From contig JAUIGN010000026.1 of NCBI GenBank assembly GCA_030430075.1, positions 40,918 to 104,917 on the forward strand: a stretch of 64,000 nucleotides of DNA, in the 5' to 3' direction. The stretch's first letter is position 1. Every line of letters begins with the position of its first letter. Positions 1 to 9,552 of the stretch are shown here, piece after piece. Source of the DNA: a bacterium (GTDB lineage: Bacteria; Planctomycetota; Planctomycetia; Pirellulales; Pirellulaceae). The notes beneath the pieces are model-generated. The model saw only the letters and a list, made by a program, of their open reading frames with translations. It was not told where the DNA came from and ran no database searches. The position numbers and the translations under genes are program-made.

Positions 1-364
1 CAATGCCGGAAACCAGCACATTCAGCAGGTGCTGTCCCTGGCGGCTGCCATTGTTGGCTGCCGTGATGACGGGTCGCCCGAGGACGTGATCGTCGTCGTC
101 GTCGAGCGTCCGTTCGACGACGAACTCACCGCTGTGGTTCTCCACATGCAGTGTCCCGCCGGCTTCACCGCCGAACACGGGCGGCATGTACAGCTTCTTG
201 CGCTCCGGCGAAAAACCATACAAGACCGCGCGCACGAATTGCATCAACGTTGTCTTGCCGGCTTCATTGCGACCGTAGAACAACGTGACTTCGCCCGGCA
301 GTCCATCGACGGACACATCGTTCCAGACGCCGAAGCCATTGACCTTGATATCCCTAATTCTCAC
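1..364 (-). CDS. SbcC/YhaN-like AAA ATPase, N-terminal part (runs off left edge)
   Basis: Reading leftwards from a GTG at 364, 121 codons remain open to the window edge. The protein starts like SMC/RecN/SbcC ATPases that bind DNA ends: a short beta strand (VRIRDIKVNGFGVW), then a Walker A motif GRNEAGKT at about residues 32-39, followed by TLMQFVRAVLYGF, the usual helix after the P-loop. The GTG is preferred because AGAGGA lies just upstream and the nearby ATGs meet stops. It follows the metallophosphoesterase-fold gene by 46 bases in the same direction, the usual SbcD-SbcC (YhaO-YhaN) order. The coiled coil and Walker B lie outside the window, so family assignment rests on the N-terminus and the neighbour. 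Confidence 0.85.
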   Translation of the reverse strand, partial: MRIRDIKVNGFGVWNDVSVDGLPGEVTLFYGRNEAGKTTLMQFVRAVLYGFSPERKKLYMPPVFGGEAGGTLHVENHSGEFVVERTLDDDDDHVLGRPVITAANNGSRQGQHLLNVLVSGI

Positions 365-410
365 GTCTTCATCCTCTCATTGCGTTGGATTCCCAGTGCA
401 CGACCCGCGG

Positions 411-1646
411 CTAGTGCAGCACGGCGTCGTCATCACGCAGTAAATCCAATCCCATGACTGCTGCCTGGTGCAGCAAGATGTCGCGATCTTCCAACCCAAC
501 CTCGGTCAAGGCACTCGCCGGGATCCCGCCGGGCAACCGCGTATCCTCCAAGACGTCACTCAAACGCAGGGGCCGTTCGTCCTCGTCGTAGTAGTCGCGG
601 ACAACCCGCATGAAATCCCCCAGAATTGAATCCTCGTCGCACCACTCGGCTCGCAGAGCGTGGGGCGACTCCAGCTCGAACTTGACCGACCAGCCCGCCG
701 GCGATCCAAAGCCGAACTCCTTCCGCAGCTTGGTGAGCGTTTCCTCGCGTTGCGCCGCCCGGGCAAACGGGCTGTCAAAGCGACCGAGCCCCGACGCCAG
801 CCAGCAGACGAGCAACGGGCGCTGGGCTTCCTCCATCAATGACTCGATCCTGGAACGCATTTCGTGCATCACGGTTTCCACCGCAATCCCTGCCGTCAGG
901 TTCAGGCGGGGCAAACACCAACGCAAGGAATCGGTCGGGATCATGCGGGTGCGCACCCGGCCGTCCGGGTCGATATGCACCAGGGAACATCCGTGGGGCC
1001 CGCTGTCCGCCGGCTGGAACCCCTGAGGGCTGCCCGGGCAGTGAGCCACCGAGGCGTCTGCGTGGGGCGTGTCCGCGCTGATCGATCCGCCCAGTCCCCA
1101 GTAACGCACTCCCGACTGATCGGCATCGTCGATCTGGATGCTGTCCGGCAGGACCACGATCCGCGGCACCGCACCCGGCTGTCCGATGAACTCGGAAGCA
1201 CGCAGCCGCCGCGACTCATGCCAACTGCGTCCGGTGATCTCCGCAATCACCAGTTCGCCCCGCCGATGCTCAAGGGACTCGACCGAGCTGTTCGGTAACA
1301 CGTGAACGTTGCCAGGCCACTCCAGGGAGGACAGCCAACCGTCGGTCTGATCGAGGCGACTGGCTGCCCAGTAGACCGGAATCTCCTTCGTGTGCAACCG
1401 AGCAAACTGTTCGGTCAGGAAGGCCACGGCCCGCGGTCCGGCGTTGGTGGGGTCGAGCAGGTCGCCGGACAGAATGACGAAATCAACTTCCTCGCGGAGC
1501 GCCATCGCAAACACACGCTCCGCCGCCGCGAACGGTGCATTGACCAGCGTTTCGGCGAGATGGTCCGGTACGTCGTAGAGACCCTGCAGGGTCGCTTCCA
1601 GATGAAAACCGGCGGCATGGATAAAGCGAATTGTATGGCCCGACAT
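411..1646 (-). CDS. SbcD/YhaO-like metallophosphoesterase-fold protein, active site degenerate
   Basis: A 411-residue protein with the outline of an SbcD/YhaO nuclease: an opening strand RFIHAAGFHLE, a GDLLD block near residue 60, and a C-terminal capping region introduced by CPGSPQGF...GPHGCSLVHID. ATG 1646 is chosen because GGGAGG lies six bases upstream; an upstream extension adds 24 residues with no signal. The metal-binding residues of the fold are largely missing: the usual DxHxD start reads GFHLE, the GNHD position reads AASRLD, and the GHxH position reads GLGGSIS. Only GDLLD is canonical. It may act as a structural partner of the ATPase encoded just downstream rather than as a nuclease. 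A lineage-specific alternative metal site is not excluded. Confidence 0.75.
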   Translation of the reverse strand: MSGHTIRFIHAAGFHLEATLQGLYDVPDHLAETLVNAPFAAAERVFAMALREEVDFVILSGDLLDPTNAGPRAVAFLTEQFARLHTKEIPVYWAASRLDQTDGWLSSLEWPGNVHVLPNSSVESLEHRRGELVIAEITGRSWHESRRLRASEFIGQPGAVPRIVVLPDSIQIDDADQSGVRYWGLGGSISADTPHADASVAHCPGSPQGFQPADSGPHGCSLVHIDPDGRVRTRMIPTDSLRWCLPRLNLTAGIAVETVMHEMRSRIESLMEEAQRPLLVCWLASGLGRFDSPFARAAQREETLTKLRKEFGFGSPAGWSVKFELESPHALRAEWCDEDSILGDFMRVVRDYYDEDERPLRLSDVLEDTRLPGGIPASALTEVGLEDRDILLHQAAVMGLDLLRDDDAVLH

Positions 1647-1805
1647 GGAGCACCTCCCTGCGCTCGCTCGTGTTGGCTTCTTGCTGTGATGGCGCGGCCG
1701 GGGCCACAGCGAATCCACGCAATCCGGGCGCGCCGGCGAGAGTGTAACAACCCTGGTAATCTGAGGCCATGCCGGTTTGCCGGCGAGTGCTAGCAGGGCA
1801 GTCGC

Positions 1806-3923
1806 CTACGAACGATCCTGCCGGCCCTTCCTCGCCTGGGCACGGCGGGCCGACTTCTTCGGGCCGCCGGACCTGTTCGCGGTCTTCTTTCTGGCAGCCC
1901 GCGGTTGGCCGCTCTGGGAACGCGCGGCTTGCCTGGCAGCTTCGCCCTGCGCACGCCCGGAAGACGGCGCGGCCGCCGCCGGGGCGTGCGGGTTGTCCGC
2001 CTGACCGATCAGCTCGAACAGAAACCGGCTGGGAATCGTGTCTCTCGGCTTGCCCCACTTCATCCGGGTCAGGGCCATCGACAGCGTCAGCCGTTCCTCC
2101 GCACGGGTCACCCCGACGTAACAGAGACGCCGTTCTTCGTCGATGGCGTCCCCGTCGGCATCCACACTCCGATGGTGGGGCAGCAGCCCTTCTTCCAGTC
2201 CCACGACATAGACGTGGGGAAACTCGAGCCCCTTGGCGCTGTGCATCGTCATCAGGGCAACGGCGTTCTTTTTGAGTTGTTTGTCTTTTTCACTGTCGAA
2301 CTCCGAGTCACCCAGCGCGACATCATCAATGAACTTGCGGAGATCCGGTTTACGGGCCTTGCTCTCGTAGGCGCCCAACGCGTTGACGACTTCTTCGACG
2401 GCCGCCCACCGCGCCTGCTGTTCGTTCTGATCGGCACACGTTCGCGTCAATTCGTCTTCGTACTTGATCGTCTCCAGCAGGCCGCGGGCGACATCGACCA
2501 GCGATTCCCCACGTTCGACGCGCTGGCGATACTGGTCGATCAATTCACAAAACGAGCGCACGGCCTGGCGAGCGCCGGGGGCCAACTCCTGTAGCGGCTC
2601 CGGCAGGTGCATCACCTCCCACAGGGAAAGGCCCCGCTTGACGGCCGCCGCCGTCAGTTGCTCGACCGTCTTGTTGCCGATACCGCGAGGTGGATTGTTG
2701 ATGATCCTGCGTGCCGCGATCTCGTCGTCGGGAGACGCCAGCATCTTCAAGTACGCCAGCAGGTCACGGACTTCGCGGCGATCGAAGAAGGACATGCCGC
2801 CAATCAGGACATAGGGCAGTTTGACTTTCCGCAGTTCGGTTTCAAATGCCCGCGGTTGTTCGTTGGTGCGAAACAGGATGGAGAAATCACGCGGCTCCCA
2901 TTCGGGGTTGAGCAGCAACCGCTGGATGTCCCCAACGACGCCGGCCGCCTCCTCGGTCTCGTTCTTGAACTGCTCGACACGCGGTTTGGGTCCACCCGAC
3001 CGAGAGGGCTTCAACACTTTGGGGTGCCGCGTCTTGTTGAATGCGATCAGCCGGTTGGACATTTCGAGGATCTCGGCCGTGGAACGGTAATTCTGTTCCA
3101 GCCGCACGACCTTGGCATCGGGCCAATCTTTGGCGAAACGCAGAATGTGCTCGACTTCCGCGCCTCGCCATCCGTAGATCGACTGGTCATCGTCACCGAC
3201 GACACACAGATTTCGATGGCCCGCAGCAAGCGCTTTGACGATGCGATACTGGCTGCCGTTGGTGTCTTGGTATTCGTCAATCAACAAGTGATCAAAGCGG
3301 CTCGCCTCCGCTCGCAGCGCTTCCTGCGATTCGCGAAACAGCTGCTCGGTCAGCAACAGCAGGTCGTCGAAGTCGACCGCGCCCAGCAGTTTGAGCTTGG
3401 CCTGGTAGCGGCGGTAGGCGATCGCTGACAGATGCTCCTTATCGGTCTCCGCCACCGCTTCGGCATCCTGCGGCCGGATGCATTTCGTCTTCCAGTTGCC
3501 GATGTGAAACAACAGGTCCGACGGTTTGAGCATTTCGCCCGGAACGCGGATCTCGCGGAGCACGCTCCGAGCCAGGCTTTCCTGGTCGCCCCGGTCGTAA
3601 ATGGCAAACGTCTCTGGATAGCCCAGCTTGGGAATGTGGGCCCGCAACACGCGCACGCAATGCGAGTGAAACGTCGAGACGAGCGGCATCGTCTTGAGCC
3701 GTTTTCCCAACTGCCCGCCGACGCGTTCCTTCATTTCGGCGGCCGCCTTATTGGTAAAGGTGACCGCCAAAATCCGATCCGGCTGAATCCCCTGCTGAAT
3801 CAACTTGGCGATTCGCACGGTCACGACGCGCGTTTTCCCGGTACCGGCGCCGGCGAGCACCAGCAGCGGCCCGGACAGCGTGTTGACAGCACTCCGTTGC
3901 TCAGCGTTCAATCCCTCGTCCAT
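1806..3923 (-). CDS. UvrD/Rep/PcrA-family ATP-dependent DNA helicase
   Basis: A 705-residue superfamily 1A 3'-5' helicase. The ordered motifs are visible: LNAEQRSAV Q-motif, Walker A AGAGTGKT (residues 24-31), TFTNKAAAEM (motif Ia), IDEYQDT (motif II, about 215-221), GDDDQSIYGWRGA (motif III, 243-255), QNYRST (motif IV, 277-282), TMHSAKGLEFPHV (motif V) and VGVTRAEERL (motif VI). The last 50 residues are Arg/Lys/Ala-rich and probably disordered, a DNA- or protein-binding tail as in PcrA/UvrD. ATG 3923 is preceded by AGGAA at good spacing. Expected roles are nucleotide-excision repair and clearing replication obstacles. It lies upstream of the SbcCD-like pair on the same strand, so a repair operon is possible, though 159 bases separate them. 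Which UvrD paralogue it is cannot be settled here. Confidence 0.93.
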   Translation of the reverse strand: MDEGLNAEQRSAVNTLSGPLLVLAGAGTGKTRVVTVRIAKLIQQGIQPDRILAVTFTNKAAAEMKERVGGQLGKRLKTMPLVSTFHSHCVRVLRAHIPKLGYPETFAIYDRGDQESLARSVLREIRVPGEMLKPSDLLFHIGNWKTKCIRPQDAEAVAETDKEHLSAIAYRRYQAKLKLLGAVDFDDLLLLTEQLFRESQEALRAEASRFDHLLIDEYQDTNGSQYRIVKALAAGHRNLCVVGDDDQSIYGWRGAEVEHILRFAKDWPDAKVVRLEQNYRSTAEILEMSNRLIAFNKTRHPKVLKPSRSGGPKPRVEQFKNETEEAAGVVGDIQRLLLNPEWEPRDFSILFRTNEQPRAFETELRKVKLPYVLIGGMSFFDRREVRDLLAYLKMLASPDDEIAARRIINNPPRGIGNKTVEQLTAAAVKRGLSLWEVMHLPEPLQELAPGARQAVRSFCELIDQYRQRVERGESLVDVARGLLETIKYEDELTRTCADQNEQQARWAAVEEVVNALGAYESKARKPDLRKFIDDVALGDSEFDSEKDKQLKKNAVALMTMHSAKGLEFPHVYVVGLEEGLLPHHRSVDADGDAIDEERRLCYVGVTRAEERLTLSMALTRMKWGKPRDTIPSRFLFELIGQADNPHAPAAAAPSSGRAQGEAARQAARSQSGQPRAARKKTANRSGGPKKSARRAQARKGRQDRS

Positions 3924-4592
3924 GTCGGATGTTCCTGGCCCTTTCTCTCGTTCTCGAATGAGGGTCCCTGAAAATCAGGGCGGACCGCAGCCCTGCGGCA
4001 CTTGCGGCCCCGCGCAACAACCTCAGCGGGGACCCGAGGGTTCCATACGCGCCGTTCAGATCTCACACGCCGAAGGGGCCAATGTCGTTTGTCTTGAGTC
4101 AAACTCGAGCCCGGATGATGGTGATTGCCGCGGCGACATCTTTACCAATGAGGCAAGTTTCGTACACCGGGTTTACGGCGTGGTATGCCTCGTTGGCCTG
4201 AGGTGCGGCCTCACCCGTCATCAGCCGTTGGGCGTTAGCCCCAGTTCCTCTGTCTGATTGCAGCGCAAACCGGACGCTAACGAGAGCGTCCCGCCGAGAT
4301 GTGCGTCATGCCAGGCAAGTCCACCACAACCAATTGAGGCACAACGACTTGTACCAAATGACGATTCGTCCCGAAATCATCCGGATCAGCCCGCAATTGG
4401 TGCGAGGCTCGACCTCGATAGACTCTAACGGCTGGGCGGCGAGGCCGGAAGTGGGCCGAACCGGGGCCTTCGGATCGTTCGTCCAGTGACGGTCACCACG
4501 CCGGTCACCACGCCTTCCGCGACCGTCGCGTTGCCGGACCGCGTTCGCTGCGCGAATTGCGACACCCCTCACCGTGGCTCCCTCCGCACTCC
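3924..4592. other. Intergenic region with one dispersed repeat copy
   Basis: There is no convincing gene between the helicase start and the sulfatase stop. The right part contains one copy of a dispersed repeat, listed separately. The rest shows no RNA gene or terminator that I can recognise. The helicase promoter should lie at the left end on the minus strand. Confidence 0.5.
4221..4386 (+). repeat. Dispersed intergenic repeat, copy 1
   Basis: It shares with 16346-16520 the block GTTGGGCGTTAGCCCC(A/G)GTTCC, then CAAACCGGACGCTAACG, then a more diverged tail (AAGT(C/T)CACCACAA, ATTG.GGCACA, AATCATCCGG) in the same order. CGTTAGCCCC and GGACGCTAACG can pair as an imperfect hairpin. No coding frame is conserved between the copies. 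Confidence 0.7.
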
Positions 4593-6164
4593 TTACTTCC
4601 TCGCCCGATTCCTGGCACGCTGTCGAGGCCGCGGCGGCGGGTACGTTGCCAAGATCGCCTTCAGCCGCTCGACCTGGCCGGGCCTGGCCGCTGCCAGGTT
4701 TTTCGTCTCCAGCGGGTCGGTTTCGTAATCGTAGAGTTCGTATTCCGCGGACGCCTCCGGTTGCCCGATCCCCCGCCATTCGACCAGCCGATACCGGTCG
4801 GTTCGCACGGCACGCCCCAACTTGCTCTTGGGATAGACGTGGTAGGCGTGGTCTCGGACCCGTGCGGCCGGATCCCTCAGCACCGGCACGAGACTCTGAC
4901 CGTCGATCGGCTGCGGGACCTCGGGGGCCGGCAGTCCCGCCAACTCGGCAAGCGTCGGGAACAGGTCGACACTCTCCGCCAACTGGCTGCTGGACGAGTT
5001 GGCCTGTGTCACTCCGGGCGCCAGAACGATGAGCGGAATCCGATTCGCCTGTTCATAGTTCGTATGCTTGGTCCAAATACCGAGATCGCCCAAATGGAAT
5101 CCGTGGTCCCCCCACAAGACCACGATCGTCTCGTCGCCCAGTTGCAGTTCGTCGAGCGCATCGACAACCTTGCCGATCTGTGCATCCACATAGCTGACGC
5201 TGGCATAGTAGCCATGAATCAGTTTCCGCTGCAGCGCCTCGTCCAACGGCCCGCGCGGCGGGACCGGTTTGTAGTTGGTGATCTCTCCACCTCGCTTGCC
5301 GGCGACCGCCGGGGCGCCAGCCGGCAGCGATTCAAACTCGGGCAGCGGTAACAACGACGCATCGTGCCGGTCCCAGTAGGCGCGCGGCGCGCTGAACGGC
5401 AGATGAGGGCGAGCGAATCCGGCAACAATCAAGAACGGCGTGCCCGTTTGCTGGCGGCGTTGCCTGGCGGCCCGCAGCCGGCGAATGGTCTCTTCGGCGA
5501 CGCGGCCGTCCGCATAATCGTCGTCTTCAGCCTGCGGAGACTCGAATGCCGCCCCTCGCGGCAGCAACCGGATGTCCCCCAGCCGCTGGTTGGTAAAGTA
5601 CGCTTCCTCTCGAGTCAACTTGCCCCCGCCGGTGCTGGCAGGGTCAAGGTACTCGATTACCTTATCGTGAAAATGGGGGACGCTGAAGGAGTCCGGATCT
5701 CCGTGGTTACCGTGCCCGATATGAAAGACCTTGCCCAGCGACTCGGTTCGGTACCCTCCCCGATCGGCGAAGTACTGCGGTAGCGTGACGGCGTTGGGGA
5801 CGACCTGACGAAGCTGGCTGCCCAGTCCGTAGAGGCCGGTCGAAGTCGAGTGTGAACCGAGCATCAGGGTGAAGCGTGACGGCGCACAGACGGCCTGATT
5901 GCAGTACGCCAGGTCGAACCGCATCCCGCGGGCCGCCAGCGCGTCGATGTTTGGCGACTTGGCCAGGGCATCACCGTAACAACCCAGGGCAGGCTTCAGG
6001 TCATCGACAAGCAACAGCAGCACGTTGGGGCGCGCCGACGTCGAGCGGTTCGGGCCGGGCGCCGTTTCCGCGACGAGCGGGCCAGCCGCCGACCAACCCA
6101 GCAGCGCCAGCCCGAACAACATGCTCCAAACGATCCGGCCAACCGGTCTCTCAGCTATTCTCAT
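4593..6164 (-). CDS. Secreted sulfatase, iduronate-2-sulfatase-like
   Basis: A 523-residue arylsulfatase-fold protein. The start at 6164 gives a signal peptide (MRIAERPVGR then a hydrophobic stretch ending near AAGPLVAE), so the product is exported. After RPNVLLLLVDDLKP, whose two Asp bind the active-site calcium, comes CAPSR at residues 93-97, the Cys-type formylglycine signature, followed later by LWGDHGFHLGD, which holds further metal and sulfate ligands. LVDDLKPALGCYGD and the overall order resemble iduronate-2-sulfatases and suggest a sulfated polysaccharide substrate; the exact substrate cannot be read. A formylglycine-generating enzyme is needed for activation and is not in this window. 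A second sulfatase is transcribed divergently 233 bases away, as in planctomycete polysaccharide loci. Confidence 0.9.
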   Translation of the reverse strand: MRIAERPVGRIVWSMLFGLALLGWSAAGPLVAETAPGPNRSTSARPNVLLLLVDDLKPALGCYGDALAKSPNIDALAARGMRFDLAYCNQAVCAPSRFTLMLGSHSTSTGLYGLGSQLRQVVPNAVTLPQYFADRGGYRTESLGKVFHIGHGNHGDPDSFSVPHFHDKVIEYLDPASTGGGKLTREEAYFTNQRLGDIRLLPRGAAFESPQAEDDDYADGRVAEETIRRLRAARQRRQQTGTPFLIVAGFARPHLPFSAPRAYWDRHDASLLPLPEFESLPAGAPAVAGKRGGEITNYKPVPPRGPLDEALQRKLIHGYYASVSYVDAQIGKVVDALDELQLGDETIVVLWGDHGFHLGDLGIWTKHTNYEQANRIPLIVLAPGVTQANSSSSQLAESVDLFPTLAELAGLPAPEVPQPIDGQSLVPVLRDPAARVRDHAYHVYPKSKLGRAVRTDRYRLVEWRGIGQPEASAEYELYDYETDPLETKNLAAARPGQVERLKAILATYPPPRPRQRARNRARK

Positions 6165-6397
6165 CGCGGCCTCGGCAACAGGTTGGGGTGAAATGACGTG
6201 GCACGGTTGGGCGAGCGAACCACCCCGAAATGTAGCCGCCAACCCGGCCGATTGGAACAACCGCAACGGTCTCCAACGAGATCTGCTTGTTCGCCGGGCG
6301 CGACTACGCGACAATCAAGCCCTCCGTGGGCAGCCCGGCAGCCCACAGCGTGGCGCGCGCTGACCCCCTCCTTCACCAATTTCTGCCAGGACAACCG

Positions 6398-7792
6398 ATG
6401 AGTCTTCTTCGATTCGCGTTACCCCTCTCGGCAATGATTGCGACGGCAAGTGCCGGGCTGGGTGCCGAGCGTCCCAATGTCGTTGTCTTACTTGCCGATG
6501 ACCTCGGCTACCAAGACATCGGCTGCTACAACGGCCCGGTGAAGACGCCCACACTCGACCGCCTGGCTGCTGGAGGAATTCGTTTTACCGACTTCTATTC
6601 CGGTTGTGCGGTCTGCTCGCCGTCGCGAGCCACGTTACTGACCGGACGGCATCATATCCGCGCCGGCGTCTACAGTTGGATCCACGACGCCAGCCAGAAT
6701 TCGCACCTACTGGAGCGAGAGATCACGTTGGCGGAAACGCTCCGAGCGGCCGGTTACGCGACGGCCCATATCGGCAAGTGGCACCTGGGCCTGCCTCACG
6801 GGGACCGCCGCAAACCGACGCCCGCGTCGCACGGTTTCGACCACTGGTTCGCTACCTGGAACAACGCGGAACCAAGCCATCGAAATCCCGAGAACTTCAT
6901 CAGGAATGGTGAGCCGGTCGGCCGGATCGAAGGCTATTCGTGCCAAATTGTCGTCGACGAGGCGATCAGGTGGCTGGAAACGCGTCGCGGTTCGGATGCC
7001 CCCTTTTTCCTTAACGTGTGGTTTCACGAGCCCCATGCCCCGATTGCCGCCCCCGCTGCGATCGTCCGCTCATACGGTGAGCGGAATGACAAGGGGGCCG
7101 TCTACTCAGCGACGATCGACAACACCGACCGCGCCATCGCCCGGTTGCTGGTCACGCTCGCCCAGATCGACGCCCCGGAGAATACGCTGATCGTTTACGC
7201 ATCGGACAACGGCAGCTACCGGAACGATCGCACCGGCGGCCTGCGCGGCCGCAAAGGCATCAACTGGGAAGGTGGAATTCGCGTGCCGGGAATCTTTTCC
7301 TGGCCCGGCACGATCCGGCCTGGCCGGGTCTCGCAGGAACCGGCCGGACTGGTCGACGTCCTGCCCACCATCTGCGGTTTGCTGGAACTGGCGCCCCCGC
7401 CGGACCTCCACTGGGACGGAGCAGACTTGACGCCGATCTTGACCGAACGTGACGAGCCATTCCGACGTCACCAACCTCTCTTCTGGCACCTGCAAAAGTC
7501 ACGCCCCATCGTGGCGATGCGGGACGGGCGATATTCCCTGGTGGCGGACCCGGCATATTCCCTGTCGACCAGCAATATGTTTCAAGAGGCTTGGATTCCC
7601 GCCATCAAGTCAGGAACCTACACCAACTTTCGTCTGTACGATCTCGAAGTCGACCCGCAACAACAACACGACCTGGCGGCCGAACGACCGGACGTTACCG
7701 AACGTCTAAAGGCCAGCCTCCTCAAGATCAACGCCAGCATCATGGCGGACGGTCACGACTGGCACCTCCAAGCAGGGAACTCGGCCGAATAA
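6398..7792 (+). CDS. Secreted sulfatase, arylsulfatase type
   Basis: A 464-residue sulfatase. The start at 6398 yields a short signal peptide (MSLLRFALPL... ending at GLGAE) and follows AGGACA. RPNVVVLLADDLGYQD gives the calcium-binding Asp pair, CSPSR at 73-77 is the formylglycine signature with LTGR behind it, GKWHLG carries the catalytic Lys/His, and YASDNGS gives the later metal ligands. The C-terminal part (NFRLYDLEVDP) is the usual small subdomain. It differs from its divergent neighbour in signature (CSPSR against CAPSR) and length, so the two probably act on different sulfate esters. A shared intergenic promoter region of about 230 bases could coordinate them. Substrate unknown. Confidence 0.9.
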   Translation: MSLLRFALPLSAMIATASAGLGAERPNVVVLLADDLGYQDIGCYNGPVKTPTLDRLAAGGIRFTDFYSGCAVCSPSRATLLTGRHHIRAGVYSWIHDASQNSHLLEREITLAETLRAAGYATAHIGKWHLGLPHGDRRKPTPASHGFDHWFATWNNAEPSHRNPENFIRNGEPVGRIEGYSCQIVVDEAIRWLETRRGSDAPFFLNVWFHEPHAPIAAPAAIVRSYGERNDKGAVYSATIDNTDRAIARLLVTLAQIDAPENTLIVYASDNGSYRNDRTGGLRGRKGINWEGGIRVPGIFSWPGTIRPGRVSQEPAGLVDVLPTICGLLELAPPPDLHWDGADLTPILTERDEPFRRHQPLFWHLQKSRPIVAMRDGRYSLVADPAYSLSTSNMFQEAWIPAIKSGTYTNFRLYDLEVDPQQQHDLAAERPDVTERLKASLLKINASIMADGHDWHLQAGNSAE

Positions 7793-7954
7793 CGGCTCAC
7801 TGCGGGCCTTCGAAATACGGAGCACCTGCAGCGAGCACGGTCAGGCGGCGAAATGGGTAAACCGGTTGCATCCTGCAGTTGGATGGCCCCAGCCGTTCGC
7901 CAGCCGTGCCAACCGTTGGACACGCCAGCCCCATCCTGAGAAAGCAAGCAATCG

Positions 7955-8845
7955 ATGATTCGGAAAAAGTTTGGCGAAACGGGGCTCGAGGTGACCCAGC
8001 TCGGGTACGGCGCCATGGGGATTCGTGGTCCCAGAACTTGGGGCGTGCGCATTGCCAGCGACGCGGAGGCGGACGCAATTCTCAATCGGGTCGTCGATGC
8101 GGGAATCAACTTGATCGACACGTCGCCCGACTATGGGATCAGCGAGCAGCGAATCGGCGAATTCCTCTCAGGCCGCCGCCACGAATTTTATCTCGCGACA
8201 AAATGCGGCTGTGCGTACACCCAGCACGAGGACCATCTCCAGATAAAACACGTCTGGGAGCCGGACGTGATTCGCCGCAACGTTGAAACGAGTCTCCGTC
8301 GGCTGAAAACAGATTACGTCGACATCCTGCAGTTTCACGGCGGCGATGCTGAGACGCTCGAGCGGGCCGGGCTGATCGACCTGCTGGTCGACTACCGGAA
8401 GCAAGGAATTGCCAGGTTGATCGGTGTCTCCAGTTCGTCACCCGCCTTGGAAGGCCTGATCGAGCTCGACGTCTTCAACACGTTTCAGATTCCCTACTCG
8501 TGCCTGGCACCCGCGCACCACGGCCTGATCACAAGGGCTGCCGCAACCGGCGCCGGAATCATCATCCGCGGAGGGATTGCGCACGGCGGCCCTGATGCGG
8601 AAATCCAACGTCCCACCCTGAACGACGTTTGGACGAGGGCGAAGCTGGACGAACTACGGCCGGCCGACATGCTGCGGTCTGAGTTCATTTTGCGGTACAC
8701 GTTGTCCCACCCGCATTGCCACTCCACGATCGTGGGCACTTGCAATCCGAGCCACTTGGCGGAAAATCTCCACGCTGCGGCCAAGGGCCCCCTGCCGGCC
8801 GCGCTCTGCCAGGCGATCGCGGAGCGGGTTGCGGCCCTGGAATAG
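7955..8845 (+). CDS. Aldo/keto reductase family oxidoreductase
   Basis: A 296-residue TIM-barrel NAD(P)H oxidoreductase without a signal peptide, so cytoplasmic. The N-terminus RKKFGETGLEVTQLGYGAMG is typical of the family, and the catalytic tetrad can be placed as Asp55 (IDTSPDYG), Tyr60, Lys83 (ATKCG) and His128 (LQFHG). RRNVETSLRRLKTDYVDI and IGVSSSS are also family landmarks. The C-terminal cofactor helix (STIVGTCNPSHLAEN) is present. ATG 7955 is preceded by GAGAAAG. The reaction is reduction of an aldehyde or ketone group on a small molecule or sugar; the substrate is not apparent. It lies about 160 bases after a sulfatase, so a sugar-related role is possible but only inferred. Confidence 0.92.
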   Translation: MIRKKFGETGLEVTQLGYGAMGIRGPRTWGVRIASDAEADAILNRVVDAGINLIDTSPDYGISEQRIGEFLSGRRHEFYLATKCGCAYTQHEDHLQIKHVWEPDVIRRNVETSLRRLKTDYVDILQFHGGDAETLERAGLIDLLVDYRKQGIARLIGVSSSSPALEGLIELDVFNTFQIPYSCLAPAHHGLITRAAATGAGIIIRGGIAHGGPDAEIQRPTLNDVWTRAKLDELRPADMLRSEFILRYTLSHPHCHSTIVGTCNPSHLAENLHAAAKGPLPAALCQAIAERVAALE

Positions 8846-8947
8846 GCGGCCGCAGCGACCTTCCTCCGGGGCCGCGTGCGACCGGCCGGCACCGCCACCA
8901 GGCGGCGATGCGGCACGAAAAAACGTAAGTCGTGTGCTCGCTTCCGG

Positions 8948-8975
8948 TTGCCCTAGGTCGACGGCTCTGTATAAT
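8948..8975 (+). promoter_or_regulatory. Candidate sigma-70-type promoter
   Basis: TTGCCC at 8948-8953 and TATAAT at 8970-8975 are separated by 16 bases. The -10 box is perfect and the -35 fair. It would give the bS21 gene a leader of roughly 570 bases, which is long, so the match may be chance. Confidence 0.3.
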
Positions 8976-9319
8976 CAAGCCTCCGCTAGGTCGAGCGCCC
9001 GGGTTGTGTTTTTCCGGAAAAAGGGCTCGGAAACGGTCTCGTATGTGCCGTCCGCGGTGGAAAACGAGGCTAGAATTGTGGCCCGATTGAATTCTGAGAG
9101 AAAGTTTCCCGGAAAGGATTTCGCGTTTTTTTGCCACCCAGGTCAAGTGCCCTTATCCGTTGATAACAAACGGGTTACCATCCCACGGTCAGAATCGGCA
9201 TGGGGATCAGTCGGGGACGCCGCAGGCGGCGAACTCCGGTTGCTCGCGGAGTGGTTCGTCGCTTGGATCCGCGAACCGAGGCGAAAACATGGACCGTGCC
9301 CGGCGATGCGGCCGACGTT

Positions 9320-9370
9320 GACCAAGAAGACCCAGCGACCAAGAAGACCCAGCGACCAGGAGGACTCAGC
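9320..9370 (+). repeat. 17-bp tandem repeat, three units
   Basis: GACCAAGAAGACCCAGC occurs twice in perfect register (9320-9336, 9337-9353), followed by a third unit GACCAGGAGGACTCAGC with three changes (9354-9370). Confidence 0.85.
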
Positions 9371-9552
9371 CGAGCCGCAGCCTGGAGAAGAAGACAACAC
9401 GCCATCAGAAACCCACAACGCCTTCAGAACAATACGGCAGTCGGAGCAGCAGTGACCGCCCGCCGCCAGGTTAACGACGACCTGGGCTGAGAATTCCTTT
9501 ACCAACAGCAGAATCGCTGCGACACAAGTTTACGATCTTAATAGGAGAACAG

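Larger units (their letters stand above)
8846..9552. other. Long leader/intergenic region before bS21
   Basis: About 700 bases without a supported gene. It contains a promoter-like pair at 8948-8975 and three 17-bp tandem units at 9320-9370 (both listed). The ribosome-binding site AGGAGA for bS21 lies at its right end. Open frames here lack ribosome-binding sites and plausible protein composition. Confidence 0.5.

Noticed and set aside
8829..9455. A 208-residue plus-strand frame before bS21
   Set aside because: It starts within the aldo/keto reductase gene, passes through a tandem repeat, and lacks a ribosome-binding site and plausible protein features.
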